In this document: piece by piece, positions 9,855 through 18,830 of the stretch
Numbering within the stretch: position 1 is the first letter of the stretch
Layout: every line of letters begins with the position of its first letter
Assembly: GCA_910595855.1 (NCBI GenBank)
Contig: CAJVCJ010000021.1
Location: 17,962 to 81,961 of the forward strand
DNA length: 64,000 nucleotides
Direction: 5' to 3'
Source: Candidatus Thioglobus vulcanius
Lineage (GTDB): Bacteria; Pseudomonadota; Gammaproteobacteria; PS1; Pseudothioglobaceae
Translations under genes and position numbers: made by a program
The notes under the pieces: model-generated
Seen by the model: the letters and a program-made list of their open reading frames with translations, nothing else
Told to the model about the DNA's origin: nothing
Database searches by the model: none

Positions 9855-10733
9855 TCACTCACTGATTGAATTAGCCAATTGACGTCGGTAATTAGCACTC
9901 ATTTCTGGATTAGTTTTTTCTAGCATATTGCATATCATGCCAATCATCTCTCTAGCAGCACCTTCTCTAAATTTATCATCATTTTGTTGAATCTTAAATA
10001 ACAACTCAACGCCTTTTTCAATGTTATGTTGGGCAATGAAGCAAACGGCCAAATCAAAAAGAGCCTGGTTGTTATCTGGTTCTTTTAATAACAATACTTG
10101 TAATGATTCAATTCCTATTGTCTCTTGTGCTAATTTTTTAAAATTTAATTGGCTCGAAATAGATAATCCGATTTCACTATTTCTCGCCTCATCACCCAAT
10201 CTAGAAAACAAACCTTCAGCTTGCTCAAGTTCGTTAATATCAAGAAATATTTGAACCATATCAAGCGCCACTCTGACATTACTCGGATCAGATTTAATGG
10301 CTTGCGTTAATAGCATGATCGCCTCAGAAGTTTCGCCTAATAAATGTTGTTCACGCGCTTTTTCACGTACTTCATCAGACTCTCTAAATACACCATAATG
10401 CTTTAACAACAATCTTAACTCATCAGTTCGGTACTGTCCTTCTTCTCTTTGTACTTCAACACCATCTTTAAAAACGACAATAGTTGGCACGTTTTTAACT
10501 GCAAACTGATCTTTTAACTCTTCTTGCTCATCAATATCAATTTTTGCAAAAATAAAATCACCAGGAAATTCTGTTGCTAATTGTGAAAGTTCGTCTGACA
10601 TTTGAATACATGGCCCAGCCCAAACAGCCATAAATTCAACAATTACAGGAATGTGTGATGAATTGTGGATAACTAGGTCTTCAAAATTACTTTTACTGAC
10701 TTCAAAAATTAGAGGTTTATTTTCGGTATTCAC
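9855..10733 (-). CDS. cnoX: CnoX/YbbN-like chaperedoxin (thioredoxin domain plus TPR)
   Basis: 292 residues: an N-terminal thioredoxin fold (about 8-112), then a helical tetratricopeptide-like region to the end, the architecture of YbbN/CnoX. The redox motif is W38-A39-G40-P41-C42: the first cysteine of WCGPC is replaced by alanine and only C42 remains, so it cannot be an ordinary dithiol oxidoreductase. E. coli CnoX also lacks a working CXXC and is known to bind GroEL and hold substrates. Here the gene lies between the cbbLS-QO cluster and groESL, on the same strand, 23 bp after the 84-aa gene. I infer a role in RuBisCO or CbbQO folding. Symbol by family resemblance. Confidence 0.85.
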   Translation of the reverse strand: MNTENKPLIFEVSKSNFEDLVIHNSSHIPVIVEFMAVWAGPCIQMSDELSQLATEFPGDFIFAKIDIDEQEELKDQFAVKNVPTIVVFKDGVEVQREEGQYRTDELRLLLKHYGVFRESDEVREKAREQHLLGETSEAIMLLTQAIKSDPSNVRVALDMVQIFLDINELEQAEGLFSRLGDEARNSEIGLSISSQLNFKKLAQETIGIESLQVLLLKEPDNNQALFDLAVCFIAQHNIEKGVELLFKIQQNDDKFREGAAREMIGMICNMLEKTNPEMSANYRRQLANSISE

Positions 10734-10756
10734 AGAATTTCCTTTTGTTTATTTAT

Positions 10757-11011
10757 TTAACGGGGTTGGAACAAAATCGCTTTAATCGATTGATAGTTAG
10801 TGGCTATATTGCGTAAATTTTCTTCACCCAATTCTGAATCTATCCTTCCTTGATTGAGATCTTTAACTTGATCTGCATACATTTTTTTAAGCGTATCTAA
10901 TGTTGCAGAAATCTCATACACGGTAGGATTGCCTGACTCCGCCCAATCTTGAGGTAACGTATGAGGATATTTCGGAACAAACTCAATGAGTTTTTCATCA
11001 TCCTCAAACAT
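10757..11011 (-). CDS. Unknown 84-aa protein of the cbb cluster
   Basis: 84 residues, soluble, acidic N-terminus (FEDDEKLIEFVPKYP), then a predicted helix with TLDTLKKMYADQVKD and a C-terminal NLRNIATNYQSIKAIL. I do not recognise the family. It starts 4 bp after the cbbO stop, which suggests translational coupling, and is followed 23 bp later by the CnoX-like gene. Position makes it a candidate helper of RuBisCO or of the CbbQO activase; there is no direct evidence for that. Confidence 0.75.
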   Translation of the reverse strand: MFEDDEKLIEFVPKYPHTLPQDWAESGNPTVYEISATLDTLKKMYADQVKDLNQGRIDSELGEENLRNIATNYQSIKAILFQPR

Positions 11012-11015
11012 TTAC

Positions 11016-13361
11016 TTAGGCAGTCAAGCTGGCAAACAACAGTGGTAGCTGTTCAGGAAGTTTTTCAACATTCTCAATAACCGTATAGTTGTTTTCACCA
11101 AAAATTCTCTTAACATAACTATCAGCATTTGGATCCAGAGTTAAACAGTACGTTAAGACACCCGTTGAATAAAGCTCTTCTACAGCCTTCTTGGTATCAA
11201 AACGCAAGTGTTGCGGATCTGTCTCATCAATATCTGCCGGTTCACCATCAGTTACTAATAAGATCAACTTACGCTTTTCTTGTTGTTTATGCAAATGAGC
11301 ACCTGCATGCCTTAATGCAGCACCCATTCGAGTGGATAAGCCACCCTGCATGCCAGCAAGACGCGCCTTGGCTTCATCATCAAAATGCTGATTGAAATCT
11401 TTAAAACGGAAATATTGAACGTCATGACGTCCATCGGAGGCAAAACCATGCAGTGCAAATGGATCGCCAATACCTTCCATGGCAACAGATACCAAAGTAG
11501 CTGCTTCTCGAGTGAGCTGTAAAATGGTTTTATCACTATCACCCACATACTCGTTAGTTGATTCAGAAAGATCAAGCAAAACAACAATAGACAAATCTCT
11601 AGTATTAAGCACATTACGCATAGTGATGCGTGGATTTGGCTGATCACCCATGCGTATAGATATCATAGCATCAATCGCTGCATTAATATCAACCTCGTCA
11701 CCATCCTCCAGGCCACGCTTACGCTGTACACCTGCAGGTGCTAATAAATCAATAATTTGTCGAATTTTATGGGCGATCGGCTTATGTACTTGCAGGATAT
11801 CTTCAATATCCTCCGGGTTACCTTTGATAGGACGGCGCTCGTAAATGGTCGCCCAATCTGGACGGTGTAACTGAATTTGATAATCCCACTCATGATAATG
11901 ATAAGGATCTGAAATTGGCTCTGTACCCCAAGCATCATTAAATGAGTGAGCAGTATCTGTTAAGTCATCTTCATAAAAGCGCATTAAATCTTTACAAGTC
12001 CATACGACTTGAGCATCATCACCAGCAAGCTCACAATCAACCTCGTGTGCCATCATTAATGGACTTACTTCGAATCGTTGTTGAGCCTGACTAGCAGCGA
12101 TATATTCATCACCCATATCCCAATTAACATCTTCAAAATGCCAGATAATACGATTGTCATCTCTATAGTCAACTCGGTAACGCTCTAAAATTCTTAAACT
12201 AGGCACCGCCTTACGGCCAGAGAATAAGTTATAAAGCTCAATACCCATTAACCAAGCAAAACGATTATCATCTTTATTTTCTTCGATATTGGCGTGGAAT
12301 TTAGCAGCGAACTCATTTAGTTGAGCATCACTACCTTGGGCATCTTTATCAAGTAACTGCAAAGCAAAACCCTCAAGAATTTCCATGGTTTTATGCTCTG
12401 CTGGCTCTTCATGCTCCAGCAACATTAAAGAACGCCATAATTTCTTTAGTCCTGGGAAATCTTGTGCCGCTTTATATTCAACACGTGCGTCCTCAAGAAG
12501 GCCAACAAAAAACATTTGTGCTGGACTAAGTTGATCTGCGGACATTGATTTGTCGGTATACATCATATGTGCCGCCATATGCGCGACTGTAGCACGGTAG
12601 ATTTCCAAACCTTCAATACCTTCAATATCATCAAGTGCATCAGGAACATACATGATACGAGTATCCACGTATGGTCTAAAATCTGTGTATTCAGCCCCTG
12701 TTGGGCGAATAAAGAAATCACGACCCCATAAAGCACGTAGATAGAAGTTTAACTTTCGCTGAACTCTAACAAACAAAACACCACGCCTTTCACGCTCCAG
12801 CATGGCACGTGAATCTTGAGATTCTAATGAGAAGTAAGAGGTAAGATTTTTAAAGTCTCTTCGATACGCTTTGGCACCAAATTGAGCCCAGCGACGTAAA
12901 CCACTTAACGTTAATTTAGAGAGTAATTGATCAATGTTAATTAACATTGGACGAATACCTCTAGAGGCTGTCGATGCCAATTGGTGGATTAACGTTAGAT
13001 ATCCACGTACAAGCTGTGCATCACCTAAATGGCGAGCAACCAACGGCAAAGTGGAAAGCAATAACGAGATAACTTCACCTGAGGTCAAAGATGAAGCCTT
13101 CATTGCAGCAGTAACACAGTCAGGAATGATATCCTCACCACATTCTTTTGCAATTTGCGGCATAACTTCTAGATAAGTAATTACCAAGTCATTACCTCTG
13201 CCCAAACCGCACAATGACTTAGCACCATCTAAATAATCTTTTAATCCTGCTGGTGATATAACACGAGCAGCATCCTGAAAAGTTGCATCCAAAACACCTC
13301 TTACTTCAGGTGCAATTTTTTCTAGAAACTCTGCATAATCTTCAAGTACAACTTTTGACAT
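11016..13361 (-). CDS. cbbO: RuBisCO activase adaptor CbbO (VWA domain)
   Basis: 781 residues. CbbO is the adaptor of the CbbQO-type activase: its von Willebrand A domain docks on inhibited RuBisCO while the AAA+ partner CbbQ remodels it to release bound sugar phosphates. The MIDAS metal site is complete: D-L-S-E-S at about 597-601, T at about 677 in LSTRMG, and D at about 705 in LVTDGEPAD. The N-terminal part is the long helical region usual for CbbO/NorD-type proteins. It lies 97 bp downstream of cbbQ; the gap contains two small hairpins. Confidence 0.94.
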   Translation of the reverse strand: MSKVVLEDYAEFLEKIAPEVRGVLDATFQDAARVISPAGLKDYLDGAKSLCGLGRGNDLVITYLEVMPQIAKECGEDIIPDCVTAAMKASSLTSGEVISLLLSTLPLVARHLGDAQLVRGYLTLIHQLASTASRGIRPMLINIDQLLSKLTLSGLRRWAQFGAKAYRRDFKNLTSYFSLESQDSRAMLERERRGVLFVRVQRKLNFYLRALWGRDFFIRPTGAEYTDFRPYVDTRIMYVPDALDDIEGIEGLEIYRATVAHMAAHMMYTDKSMSADQLSPAQMFFVGLLEDARVEYKAAQDFPGLKKLWRSLMLLEHEEPAEHKTMEILEGFALQLLDKDAQGSDAQLNEFAAKFHANIEENKDDNRFAWLMGIELYNLFSGRKAVPSLRILERYRVDYRDDNRIIWHFEDVNWDMGDEYIAASQAQQRFEVSPLMMAHEVDCELAGDDAQVVWTCKDLMRFYEDDLTDTAHSFNDAWGTEPISDPYHYHEWDYQIQLHRPDWATIYERRPIKGNPEDIEDILQVHKPIAHKIRQIIDLLAPAGVQRKRGLEDGDEVDINAAIDAMISIRMGDQPNPRITMRNVLNTRDLSIVVLLDLSESTNEYVGDSDKTILQLTREAATLVSVAMEGIGDPFALHGFASDGRHDVQYFRFKDFNQHFDDEAKARLAGMQGGLSTRMGAALRHAGAHLHKQQEKRKLILLVTDGEPADIDETDPQHLRFDTKKAVEELYSTGVLTYCLTLDPNADSYVKRIFGENNYTVIENVEKLPEQLPLLFASLTA

Positions 13362-13400
13362 AATAATCTACCTTGATTAATCACTTCAAACTAAGCCCAT

Positions 13401-13448
13401 TAGATTTTAAAATTAATCTATCTAATAAACTCTCTTATTAACAATAAG
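13401..13448 (-). other. Two small hairpins between cbbQ and cbbO
   Basis: TAGATT-N8-AATCTA (13401-13420) and CTTATT-AAC-AATAAG (13434-13448). Neither has a G+C-rich stem with a U-run, so they look like message-stabilising or processing hairpins rather than terminators. Confidence 0.4.
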
Positions 13449-13458
13449 TGGCCTTTAT

Positions 13459-14274
13459 TTAGCCAAGAAACGTTTGTACAGCAGCTTGAAGTGTATCACG
13501 CATATCAGGATCATCCGTTAATGGAGTGATCATTGTCATACTACATGCCGATTCAGCATCAACACCTTGTGCGATTAACTGACCTGCGTATACCAATAAA
13601 CGAGTAGAGATACCCTCATCAAGACCATGACCCTTAAGGTTACGAGCACGATGTGCAATTTGCACCAACTTTTCAGCGGTAGCTTGATCAACACCAGACT
13701 CTTTAGTGACAATCGCCACCTCCAACTCAGTTTCAGGGTAATCAAAATCCATTCCACCAAAACGTTGCTTAGTAGATTGCTTAAGATCTTTCATCAAACT
13801 TTGGTAACCAGGGTTATATGAAATAACTAATTGGAAATCAGGATGAGCCTTAACAAGCTCACCTTTTTTATCAAGTGGTAACTCACGACGGTGGTCTGTT
13901 AATGGGTGAATAACAACTGTAGTATCCTGACGTGCTTCAACAATTTCATCCAAATAACAAATTGCACCAATTCGAGCTGCAGTTGTTAAGGGTCCGTCCT
14001 GCCATTTTGTGCCGTCTTTGTCTAAAAGAAAACGACCAACCAAATCAGAGGCTGTCATGTCTTCGTTACAAGCAACACTAATTAAAGGTCGACCTAATTT
14101 CCAAGCCATATACTCAACAAAACGAGATTTACCACAACCTGTTGGACCTTTAATCATCATTGGCATACGAACATCGTATGCTGATTCATAAAGTTCTACT
14201 TCATTCGTTACCGATTCATAATACGGCTCATCTTTAATGATATATTGATTTGGATCTACTTTTATTTCAGACAT
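13459..14274 (-). CDS. cbbQ: RuBisCO activase AAA+ subunit CbbQ
   Basis: 271 residues, MoxR-type AAA+ ATPase, normal CbbQ length. Walker A GPTGCGKS at 43-50, Walker B ICYLDE at 105-110, followed by the [16 protein letters not shown] insert typical of the family and a sensor region around VISYNPGYQ. CbbQ hexamers supply the ATP-driven force for RuBisCO reactivation with CbbO. It is 16 bp downstream of the 104-aa gene, with an AAGGAAGGG ribosome site. Confidence 0.95.
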   Translation of the reverse strand: MSEIKVDPNQYIIKDEPYYESVTNEVELYESAYDVRMPMMIKGPTGCGKSRFVEYMAWKLGRPLISVACNEDMTASDLVGRFLLDKDGTKWQDGPLTTAARIGAICYLDEIVEARQDTTVVIHPLTDHRRELPLDKKGELVKAHPDFQLVISYNPGYQSLMKDLKQSTKQRFGGMDFDYPETELEVAIVTKESGVDQATAEKLVQIAHRARNLKGHGLDEGISTRLLVYAGQLIAQGVDAESACSMTMITPLTDDPDMRDTLQAAVQTFLG

Positions 14275-14290
14275 AATTTCCCTTCCTTAT

Positions 14291-14605
14291 TTATTCATCT
14301 TCATCATCTGTTTCATGCTCACCTGACCAGCCTGAGTTCTTAGCAAACTGAATAGCATTATCATGAATACGTTGATGACGTTCTCGCAACTCTGGTGGTA
14401 AATAACCCACCATACAGCCATATTTATCCCATTCAGCATTGACTTTTTGCAATAATGCGTCAATTCCACCTAGGTTCCAACCTTCACAGGTCTCTGTTTC
14501 TTCGATCAGGCCAAAAACCCAAGCGTCTCTAATTATCTTACCAATAGTGGTCATACCACCGTGGATTTCGTTGTTAATTCCAACATATGTTTTAGGTTTA
14601 TTCAT
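14291..14605 (-). CDS. Unknown 104-aa protein between cbbS and cbbQ
   Basis: 104 residues, soluble. It begins MNKPKTYVGINNEIHGGMTT, has a central ETCEGWNLGGIDALL and KVNAEWDKYGCMVGYLPP, then PELRERHQRIHDNAI, and ends in an acidic tail (ETDDEDE). I do not recognise a named family. The well-spaced aromatic and PPELRERH-type motifs look like a conserved globular protein. It follows cbbS across a strong intrinsic terminator, so it is the first gene of the cbbQ-cbbO portion. Two cysteines (in ETCEGW and YGCMVG) could be functional. Role in RuBisCO maturation is inference from position only. Confidence 0.8.
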   Translation of the reverse strand: MNKPKTYVGINNEIHGGMTTIGKIIRDAWVFGLIEETETCEGWNLGGIDALLQKVNAEWDKYGCMVGYLPPELRERHQRIHDNAIQFAKNSGWSGEHETDDEDE

Positions 14606-14621
14606 AGGCTTATTTTATAGC

Positions 14622-14658
14622 AAAAAAAAACCCCAACTACAAGAGTTGGGGTTTTTTT
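14622..14658. terminator. Intrinsic terminator between cbbS and the cbbQO genes
   Basis: Perfect 8-bp stem CCCCAACT (14631-14638) / AGTTGGGG (14644-14651), 5-nt loop, flanked by A9 on the left and T7 on the right. It lies inside a same-strand cluster, 20 bp after cbbS. It would stop most leftward transcripts after cbbLS, giving far more RuBisCO than CbbQO message. Confidence 0.9.
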
Positions 14659-14677
14659 GCTTAGAACTTAGTAACTA

Positions 14678-15025
14678 TTAAACCGTTTTGCCACGGTAAA
14701 TAACCATTGAAGTACCAGCACATTGTGCGAAGTTGTCTAAACCTAACAAACGAACGTGATTGTCCGGATGTGCAGTATGACAATTTTCAATTTCTTGAAG
14801 AATCGCGTCAACGTCTGTTTCACCAAACATTGGTAGTTTCCACATGTACCAAAATGAACCAGCAGCGTGCTGTGGCTCAGTGTGTTCGATACTTGGATTC
14901 CAACCTTTATCAATAATATATTGAATCTGCACACGCATTTGCTCTGCAGTTAATGTTGGTAGGTATGAGAAAGTCTCAAATTTACGACTGTCAGTGTTAC
15001 CTAAACTTGATTGATAATCTTGCAT
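14678..15025 (-). CDS. cbbS: RuBisCO small subunit, form I
   Basis: 115 residues. Small subunit of the L8S8 enzyme. Seen: [20 protein letters not shown], the GWNPSIEH motif, YWTMWKLP-like [14 protein letters not shown], and [14 protein letters not shown] near the C-terminus. Together with a full-length form I large subunit this rules out form II. It is 63 bp downstream of cbbL with a hairpin in the gap. Confidence 0.97.
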   Translation of the reverse strand: MQDYQSSLGNTDSRKFETFSYLPTLTAEQMRVQIQYIIDKGWNPSIEHTEPQHAAGSFWYMWKLPMFGETDVDAILQEIENCHTAHPDNHVRLLGLDNFAQCAGTSMVIYRGKTV

Positions 15026-15053
15026 ATTAATGCTCCTTATATTTTAGTTAATT

Positions 15054-15079
15054 AACAAGATGTCAAAAAACACCTTGTT
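15054..15079 (-). other. Intercistronic hairpin cbbL / cbbS
   Basis: AACAAG (15054-15059) and CTTGTT (15074-15079) pair, and the inner bases extend the stem to about 10 bp with one wobble, leaving a 6-nt loop. No terminal U-run in the leftward direction, so it probably affects message stability or the ratio of subunits. Confidence 0.55.
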
Positions 15080-15088
15080 AGTGACACT

Positions 15089-16507
15089 TTACTTATGTGC
15101 TGCGTCAATCTTGTCAACTGTATCGAATTCAAACTTGATTTCTTTCCAAGTTTCCATTGCGATAGCAAGTTCAGGACTGTGTTTAGCTGCTGAAGTAAGG
15201 ATATCTTTACCTTCTTTCTCTAATTCACGACCAGAGTTACGAGCTTCAACACAAGCTTCAACCGCTACACGGTTTGCTGCTGCGCCTGCTGCGTTACCCC
15301 ACGGGTGACCTAATGTACCACCACCAAACTGTAGACATGAATCGTCACCGAAAATGTTTACTAGTGCTGGCATGTGCCATACGTGAATACCACCAGAAGC
15401 TACAGGGATTACACCCGGCATAGAGCCCCAGTCTTGATCAAAGAAAATACCGCGTGAACGATCTTCTTTAATAAATGAATCACGCATAATGTCGATCCAA
15501 CCCAATGTTGCTTCGCGGTCGCCTTCAAGCTTACCAACAACAGTACCTGAGTGTAAATGATCACCACCAGATAAACGTAAGATCTTAGTCAATACGCGGA
15601 AATGGATACCGTGATGTGGGTTACGATCTAATACAGCGTGCATTGCACGGTGAATGTGTAACAACATACCATTGTCTTGACACCATTGTGCTAGCTGCGT
15701 GTTAGCAGTCCAACCACCAGTGATGTAGTCATGCATAATGATCGGAGAACCGATTTCTTTAGCATACTCAGCACGTTGCATCATTTGATCAGAAGTAGGG
15801 GCTGTAACGTTTAGGTAGTGACCTTTACGCTCACCAGTTTCAGCTTCAGCTTTCTCGATTGCCTCTTGTACGAAGTCAAAACGAGCTCTCCAACGCATGA
15901 ACGGCTGAGAGTTAATGTTTTCATCATCTTTCGTGAAGTCTAAACCACCACGAAGACCTTCATAACATGCACGACCGTAGTTCTTAGCAGATAAACCTAA
16001 CTTAGGCTTAATAGTACAACCCAATAAAGGACGACCATATTTGTTAAGAATATCACGTTCCATCTGGATACCTTGTGGCGGACCATTACAAGTCATTACA
16101 TATGCAATAGGGAATCTAATGTCTTCAAGTCTAAGTGCACGTAAAGCTTTAAAGCCGAATACGTTACCAACTAGAGAAGTCATTACGTTTACAACTGAGC
16201 CTTCTTCAAAAAGATCAATTGGGTATGCAACAAATGCATAGAAACATGTGTCGTCGCCCGGAACATCTTCGATCGCGTATGCACGACCCTTGTAGTGATC
16301 AAGATCTGTTAATAGATCTGTCCATACAGTTGTCCAAGTACCCGTTGAAGACTCAGCTGCTACTGCTGCTGCAATCTCTTCACGAGGAACACCTTCTTGA
16401 GGTGTTACTTTAAAACATGCCAGGATATCCGTTTCTAACGTTTGATAATCCGGCATCCAATATGTATCGCGGTAGTCTTTAACACCCGCATCATAAACCT
16501 TTGCCAT
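15089..16507 (-). CDS. cbbL: RuBisCO large subunit, form I
   Basis: 472 residues. Catalyses CO2 fixation onto ribulose-1,5-bisphosphate. Catalytic residues are all present: K167/K169 in TIKPKLG, the carbamylated lysine K193 with D195 and E196 in DFTKDDE, H286 in HIHRAMH, and loop-6 K326 in [11 protein letters not shown]. Length and the accompanying cbbS identify form I; the linked CbbQ and CbbO fit form IA. No carboxysome shell gene is present nearby. It is driven by a promoter that overlaps a CbbR-type operator and is divergent from cbbR. An AAGGAG ribosome site precedes the ATG. Confidence 0.98.
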   Translation of the reverse strand: MAKVYDAGVKDYRDTYWMPDYQTLETDILACFKVTPQEGVPREEIAAAVAAESSTGTWTTVWTDLLTDLDHYKGRAYAIEDVPGDDTCFYAFVAYPIDLFEEGSVVNVMTSLVGNVFGFKALRALRLEDIRFPIAYVMTCNGPPQGIQMERDILNKYGRPLLGCTIKPKLGLSAKNYGRACYEGLRGGLDFTKDDENINSQPFMRWRARFDFVQEAIEKAEAETGERKGHYLNVTAPTSDQMMQRAEYAKEIGSPIIMHDYITGGWTANTQLAQWCQDNGMLLHIHRAMHAVLDRNPHHGIHFRVLTKILRLSGGDHLHSGTVVGKLEGDREATLGWIDIMRDSFIKEDRSRGIFFDQDWGSMPGVIPVASGGIHVWHMPALVNIFGDDSCLQFGGGTLGHPWGNAAGAAANRVAVEACVEARNSGRELEKEGKDILTSAAKHSPELAIAMETWKEIKFEFDTVDKIDAAHK

Positions 16508-16536
16508 TATTTTAGCTCCTTATTAAAAGAACCACC

Positions 16537-16581
16537 ATCATACAATATCTAACATTTAATGTAAAATAATATTTATTTACA
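16537..16581 (-). promoter_or_regulatory. cbbL promoter overlapping a LysR-type operator
   Basis: On the minus strand a -35 TTTACA (16560-16565), an exact 17-bp spacer and a -10 TATGAT (16537-16542). The -35 hexamer is one arm of an inverted repeat TGTAAA-N10-TTTACA (16560-16581), a plausible CbbR site of the T-N11-A class. Binding here would touch both the cbbL -35 and the start region of cbbR, allowing activation of cbbL and autoregulation of cbbR. Predicted transcription start near 16530. Confidence 0.75.
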
Positions 16582-16599
16582 TAATAATAACATTTACTT

Positions 16600-17484
16600 A
16601 TGATTAATTACACATTAAAACAGCTGTATAGTTTTGAAGCTGTCATCCGAACTAAAAGTTTTACAAAGGCCAGTAAAGAGCTTTTTGTAACCCAGCCTGC
16701 TGTATATATGCAGGTGCAGCAATTATCAAAAAATGTTGGATCTGACTTGATTAGAACTAATGGTAAAGTCATTATACCAACATTCATTGGCAAGAAGCTT
16801 TACCAAACCTGTTTAGAGGTTATTAGTACGCTTGAAAGCTCGCGCTCAGACATTGAGCAAACTCTTAATCCAGATTCTGGTCACTTGCAAATTGCTGTTG
16901 CCACGACAACCAACTCCTTTGTAAGTCGAATATTGGCAAAATTTAAAAAAAAATATCCACAGATGACTTTTCATCTAGAGGTTACAAATAGAAAATTACT
17001 ATTAGAAAAGTTGAGTAATCATTCTGCCGATTTGGTTATTATGGGTGAACCACCCTCTGACCTTCCCTTAGAAACTCAACCGTTCATGGAGAACCCATTA
17101 ATTGCCATTGCCCATCCTGAGCACCCATTATTAGCCAATAAAAAAAATAGTATTAAAACTTTGGTAAAGGAGACACTAATTACTAGAGAACAAGGCTCAG
17201 GTACTCGAATCACCATTGAGCGAATCACTGGCATGAAATTTAATTCAGATATTGAGATCAACTCTAATGAGGCGATTATTGAGGCAGTTCAAGCTGGACT
17301 AGGCATTGGATTTGTATCAAAGCACACGGTTAAGCTTGAATTAGAAAATGGCATTATCAACCAACTTAATGTGGATAACTTTCCGGTAACTCGTCATTGG
17401 TATGTTGTTCATCAATCGAAAAGTAAGCTATCACCAATTGCTCAGCGTTTTAAAGATTTTATTATCGACAACAGTGTGTTGTAA
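16600..17484 (+). CDS. cbbR: LysR-type regulator of the cbb operon, CbbR
   Basis: 294 residues. N-terminal winged helix-turn-helix (LKQLYSFEAVIRTKSFTKAS through TQPAVYMQVQQLSK, about 6-45) and a C-terminal inducer-binding domain with REQGSGTRITIE near 195-206, the phosphate/nucleotide-like effector motif typical of CbbR. It is divergent from cbbL across 92 bp, the classical arrangement. CbbR proteins activate the Calvin-cycle operon in response to metabolites such as RuBP or NADPH. Ends 120 bp before the convergent argJ end; I see no clear terminator in that gap. Confidence 0.93.
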   Translation: MINYTLKQLYSFEAVIRTKSFTKASKELFVTQPAVYMQVQQLSKNVGSDLIRTNGKVIIPTFIGKKLYQTCLEVISTLESSRSDIEQTLNPDSGHLQIAVATTTNSFVSRILAKFKKKYPQMTFHLEVTNRKLLLEKLSNHSADLVIMGEPPSDLPLETQPFMENPLIAIAHPEHPLLANKKNSIKTLVKETLITREQGSGTRITIERITGMKFNSDIEINSNEAIIEAVQAGLGIGFVSKHTVKLELENGIINQLNVDNFPVTRHWYVVHQSKSKLSPIAQRFKDFIIDNSVL

Positions 17485-17604
17485 TTAAATTAGTTGAATA
17501 CGACAGTTTTATTATAATGCTGCCAGCACGCTCAAAGATAAACTGACTAATTTTAGCTATCAGTCCATGTACATCTGTACAAGAAATTAATAATCGATAT
17601 ACAC

Positions 17605-18795
17605 TTATGTTCGATATTCTGCGTTAATCTTAACGTAATCATAAGAGAAGTCTGTTGTCCAAACACTCTCAACCAAATTACTCTGTCCTATGTGAATGGT
17701 AATGGTGATATCTTCTTTGGCCATTTCAGCACTACCCGCTGCTTCAGTATAGCTCTCATCTGGCTCACCAGCTTTAACAATGCTGACAGAGTTTAATGAG
17801 ATATTAATATCTTCAATACTCAAGTTGTTAATATTGGCACGACCTACTGCTGCCAAAATACGACCCCAATTAGCATCTGAGGCAAATAATGCAGTTTTAA
17901 CTAATGGAGAATGGGCGACGGTATAAGCCACCTCTAAGCAATCATCATTAGATTCACCACCCTTTACACATACCTCAACAAATTTAGTTGCACCCTCACC
18001 ATCTTTAATAATCTGGTGCGCTAAAGATTGTGCCACTTCATTTAGCACCTGCTGAAAATCAGACGCACAATCAGCTAACTTAACACCACTTTTAGCGGTG
18101 GCACTCAGTGTGCATGCGTCGTTAGTCGAAGTATCACCATCAACAGTAATCCGATTAAAGGATTGATTAACAGCCTTGCTTAAGCACTCTTGTAGTTGTG
18201 CTTGAGTGGCACCAATATCAGTAAAAATAAAACTAAGCATGGTGGCCATATTCGGACGAATCATGCCGGATCCTTTAGCAATACCGGTAATATTAACCAT
18301 CTTGCCATTTACTTCAAAAGTTTTAGAATAAGTTTTTTCTACTAAGTCCGTGGTCAAAATACCCTTGGCAACCATCCCAAGATTATCAGCAGAAAGTTGG
18401 GTAGTTGCCAGAGGGATGCTTACTTCAAATTTTGAAACATCCAACTGCTGACCAATCACACCGGTTGAAAATGGTAATACCTGCTCAAGCTTAATACCAA
18501 GTTCATTCGCAAGTATTTTACAAGTTGTGACTGTATTTTGCATGCCTTGCGTGCCCGTGCCAGCATTGGCATTACCACTATTAATCAACAATGCCAAGGG
18601 CGAATTTTGCAAGTGATTTTTAGCTACAAGTACAGGAGCGGCGCAGAATACATTTTGAGTAAATACGCCAGCTGTTGTTGTGCCTTCTGTTAAATGAATA
18701 ACAGACAAATCCAATGCGTCATTATTTTTAATCTGTGCATTGATAGCTGCACTGCTAATGCCTTTAATGTTTAACAATGTATTACTCATGCTCAA
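17605..18795 (-). CDS. argJ: Bifunctional ornithine acetyltransferase / N-acetylglutamate synthase ArgJ
   Basis: 396 residues. Transfers the acetyl group from N-acetylornithine to glutamate in the cyclic arginine pathway. The self-cleavage site is visible in KGSGMIRPNMATMLSF (threonine of ATML becomes the nucleophile of the beta chain), and the GDTSTNDACTL motif and C-terminal SDANWGRILAAVGRA are present. It starts 35 bp after the iron-transporter permease gene on the same strand with no terminator between, so it may be partly read from the Fur-controlled operon. An ATG two codons later is also possible. Confidence 0.95.
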   Translation of the reverse strand: MSMSNTLLNIKGISSAAINAQIKNNDALDLSVIHLTEGTTTAGVFTQNVFCAAPVLVAKNHLQNSPLALLINSGNANAGTGTQGMQNTVTTCKILANELGIKLEQVLPFSTGVIGQQLDVSKFEVSIPLATTQLSADNLGMVAKGILTTDLVEKTYSKTFEVNGKMVNITGIAKGSGMIRPNMATMLSFIFTDIGATQAQLQECLSKAVNQSFNRITVDGDTSTNDACTLSATAKSGVKLADCASDFQQVLNEVAQSLAHQIIKDGEGATKFVEVCVKGGESNDDCLEVAYTVAHSPLVKTALFASDANWGRILAAVGRANINNLSIEDINISLNSVSIVKAGEPDESYTEAAGSAEMAKEDITITIHIGQSNLVESVWTTDFSYDYVKINAEYRT

Positions 18796-18830
18796 TAAAA
18801 TCCTTAATAGTTAAAGGGTATTTTACTGAC

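Noticed and set aside
15089..16507. Form II RuBisCO (cbbM), common in related clam symbionts
   Set aside because: Form I loop and N-terminal features plus an adjacent small-subunit gene show form I.
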